Shown here one piece after another: positions 5,887 to 7,250 of a stretch of 7,250 bases of DNA (positions are counted from its first letter, which is position 1; each line of letters begins with the position of its first letter). The DNA comes from JBDREW01 sp043819385 (GTDB lineage Bacteria > Patescibacteriota > Minisyncoccia > Minisyncoccales > GWA2-38-27): the NCBI GenBank assembly GCA_043819385.1, contig JBDREW010000002.1:1-7250 (forward strand), in the 5' to 3' direction. The notes below the pieces were generated by a model. It did not search any database. It was not told where the DNA came from and saw nothing but the letters and a program-made list of their open reading frames with translations. The translations under genes and the position numbers were made by a program.

Positions 5887-6690
5887 ATGAAAACAGTTCA
5901 AGTTAAAAGCAGAGGAGAAGATGTTAAAAAATGGCAACATTTTTTGATTGGTCAAGGGCTTTTAAACGATATTGCTGATGGTATCTTTGGACTTATTACT
6001 GAGATAGCTACTAAGGCATTTCAACGGAAGTATAATCTTTTTCCTGATGGAATTGTAGGTCAGCTAACTTATGCTAAAGCAATGCAGTTAATGCTTCCAG
6101 TAGTCGAAGAACCTAAAACTGCTCCAAAACTAGACTATTATTGGATGCCTCCTAAGCCGAACTTCAAACCTTTAGTTACTAATATTGAAAGACAGAAAAT
6201 CTTTGGTAAATATTCTTATGTAATTTTAGAAAAAGGTAATATTAGAATTACTGATAACTGGCGAAAAGAAAATATTGTAAGAATAAAAATCCCTCAGTTA
6301 ATAGGAAAGTCAGTAGGAACGAAAGGAGTACTGAAAAGTGGTAACGTTTATTTTCATAAATTAGTCGCAGGGCAAGTTCAATCTTTGTTTACTGCGTGGG
6401 AAAAAGAAGGATTAATTAAGCTAATATTAAGTTGGGCGGGTTCTTTCGTGCCACGAATGGTACGCGGAAGTAATACAACATTAAGTAACCATGCCTTTGG
6501 TACTGCATTTGATATTAATGTATCGCAAAATTGGATAGGAGCTATTCCAGCTCATATTGGAGAAGAGGGTTGTTTGCGTGAGTTAATTCCTCTTGCTAAT
6601 AAATTTGGTTTTTATTGGGGTGGGCATTATCCTAAACGACCAGACGGTATGCATTTTGAGATTGCAAAAATAATTAATAAAGTTTTATAA
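5887..6690 (+). CDS. Peptidoglycan-binding plus M15-family metallopeptidase (endolysin/VanY-like)
   Basis: A 267-aa cell-wall enzyme. Residues 1-70 form a PG_binding_1 domain, with the classic DGIFG (31-35), KAFQ (43-46) and DGIVG (54-58) pattern. After a linker, residues about 100-265 form an M15 peptidase domain. Zn ligands are H202 and D209 in the S-x-H-x2-G-x-A-x-D motif and H256 in MHFE; D253, three residues before H256, is the expected catalytic acid. The arrangement matches M15 carboxypeptidases and phage L-Ala-D-Glu endolysins, so it should cut peptide stems of peptidoglycan. No signal peptide or membrane helix is present, which is typical of an endolysin released by a holin or otherwise exported. 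I start at ATG 5887 rather than a TTG at 5863 that lies within the boundary repeat. GGAGAGGG is 14 bases upstream of the ATG, rather far. Exact bond specificity is unknown. Confidence 0.88.
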   Translation: MKTVQVKSRGEDVKKWQHFLIGQGLLNDIADGIFGLITEIATKAFQRKYNLFPDGIVGQLTYAKAMQLMLPVVEEPKTAPKLDYYWMPPKPNFKPLVTNIERQKIFGKYSYVILEKGNIRITDNWRKENIVRIKIPQLIGKSVGTKGVLKSGNVYFHKLVAGQVQSLFTAWEKEGLIKLILSWAGSFVPRMVRGSNTTLSNHAFGTAFDINVSQNWIGAIPAHIGEEGCLRELIPLANKFGFYWGGHYPKRPDGMHFEIAKIINKVL

Positions 6691-6691
6691 A

Positions 6692-6715
6692 AATAAATAA
6701 AAAATTTGGAGGGGG
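6692..6715 (+). repeat. AATAAATAAA boundary repeat, copy 3
   Basis: AATAAATAAAAAATTTGGAG, followed by GGGG, begins 2 bases after the M15 stop. Like copy 2 it contains a strong Shine-Dalgarno-like sequence (GGAGGGGG, 6708-6715). It leads, after a spacer of the same length, to AAAATTATG. Here that start codon opens only a four-codon ORF. Confidence 0.75.
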
Positions 6716-6730
6716 TTTGGGGATAAAATT

Positions 6731-6745
6731 ATGAGTAATAAATAA
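6731..6745 (+). pseudogene. Four-codon ORF (MSNK), probable scar of a deleted gene
   Basis: ATG AGT AAT AAA TAA at 6731-6745 sits behind a leader nearly the same as that of the M15 gene: boundary repeat, GGAGGGGG, then AAAATTATG. It ends with the same AAT AAA TAA context that ends the GIY-YIG gene. The simplest reading is a gene whose body was lost between its start and its stop-spanning repeat. A leader peptide or pure coincidence remain possible. Confidence 0.4.
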
Positions 6746-6761
6746 AAAATTAAGCATAGGG
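6737..6761 (+). repeat. AATAAATAAA boundary repeat, copy 4 (partial)
   Basis: The first 15 bases, AATAAATAAAAAATT, are identical to copy 3. The remainder diverges and lacks the GGAG block. The unit lies 45 bp after copy 3 and immediately upstream of the promoter of the last gene. Confidence 0.6.
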
Positions 6762-6790
6762 TTTACAAAAACAAAAAATTTATTTATTAT
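6762..6790 (+). promoter_or_regulatory. Sigma70-type promoter for the HsdR_N-type gene
   Basis: TTTACA (6762-6767) and TATTAT (6785-6790) are each one base from consensus and are separated by an optimal 17 bases. Transcription would start near 6797, giving a leader of roughly 18 bases before the ATG at 6815. This makes the last gene an independent transcription unit. Confidence 0.6.
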
Positions 6791-6814
6791 TAACAATAAG
6801 TGTTATCTATTAAT

Positions 6815-7250
6815 ATGGAAGAACAGCTTAAACAATTTATTAACGAAAAAAGAAACGAAAAATTAATTTCGTTAGACGAGGCAGCTACCAAGCAATCGAT
6901 AGTTCTAAGATTGTTATCTATTTTGGGTTGGAATATCTATGACATAGATGAAGTTAATCCAGAGTATTCTATCGGTGGCAAAAGTGTTGATTATTCGTTA
7001 AGAATTAATGGAAAAAATAAAGTATTTATTGAAGTAAAAAGGATTAAAGAAGAGTTAGAAAATCATCAAGAACAATTACTTAGTTATGCGTTTCGCGAAG
7101 GGATTAGTCTGGCTGTTTTAACTAATGGTATTTCGTGGTGGTTTTATTTGCCATTACAACCAGGAAGTGATTGGGAACGAAGAAAATTTTTAACAATTAA
7201 TATTATTCAACAGAAAAATAAAGATGAAATAGTTACTAATTTTATAAAAA
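6815..7250 (+). CDS. HsdR_N-type PD-(D/E)XK nuclease domain protein (3' end outside window)
   Basis: The open frame runs from ATG 6815 through the window edge, giving 145 complete codons without a stop. The visible part resembles the N-terminal nuclease domain of type I restriction R subunits (HSDR_N group). There is a helical start around residues 21-39 ending in LGW; then VDYSLRINGK with D59, followed by IEVKR with E73 and K75, the D...ExK metal site; then QLLSYAFREGISLAVLTNGISWWFYLP (about 89-117), the usual LTNG-x-W strand pair. Whether a helicase follows, as in true HsdR, or the protein is a stand-alone nuclease cannot be seen. There is no Shine-Dalgarno site before the ATG, so translation may use a short, SD-free leader from the promoter at 6762-6790. 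Domain assignment is fairly firm; the full protein's role is open. Confidence 0.8.
   Translation, partial: MEEQLKQFINEKRNEKLISLDEAATKQSIVLRLLSILGWNIYDIDEVNPEYSIGGKSVDYSLRINGKNKVFIEVKRIKEELENHQEQLLSYAFREGISLAVLTNGISWWFYLPLQPGSDWERRKFLTINIIQQKNKDEIVTNFIK

Overview
The window is AT-rich, and every gene I can support lies on the + strand. Long frames stay open under the standard bacterial code: Trp is TGG, five genes stop at TAA and the 29-codon ORF stops at TGA. There is no 16S, ribosomal-protein or other core marker, so lineage can only be guessed. Low GC, very short gene spacing, a tiny single-helix membrane ORF and repeated GAGGTCCGAC boxes ending in a hairpin remind me of uncultured, small-genome bacteria of the Patescibacteria/CPR type. 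This is an impression, not a demonstration.

Layout. Positions 1-145 hold the probable tail of an upstream gene and a 29-aa membrane peptide. Positions 146-365 are non-coding. They carry two near-identical GAGGTCCGAC boxes 52 bp apart, a third box forming a strong hairpin with an inverted copy, and three tandem CTGTTTTAA(T/C) units. Together these look like a terminator or attenuator in front of the next operon. Positions 366-5491 hold a tightly packed trio: a RadC/JAMM protein, a type III restriction-modification methyltransferase (Mod) and its translocase/endonuclease (Res), with gaps of 4 and 10 bp. Positions 5492-6814 hold a small GIY-YIG protein and a peptidoglycan-binding plus M15 metallopeptidase protein. 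An AATAAATAAA-type repeat marks each gene boundary here, and a four-codon ORF looks like a deletion scar. From 6815 a separately promoted gene begins whose N-terminus is a PD-(D/E)XK domain of the HsdR_N type; it runs off the window.

How the parts fit. Mod should methylate adenine at an asymmetric site, and Res should cleave unmethylated DNA in complex with Mod. RadC, immediately upstream and apparently co-transcribed, is placed to be an accessory of the system. Mod carries an extra C-terminal helical module resembling HEPN/DUF4145 domains. The GIY-YIG protein, the HsdR_N-type nuclease and the endolysin-like M15 enzyme make the stretch look like a defence or mobile-gene island. The least conventional parts are the coupled radC-mod-res organisation, the Mod C-terminal extension, the competing-hairpin leader, and the repeat-bounded genes after res.
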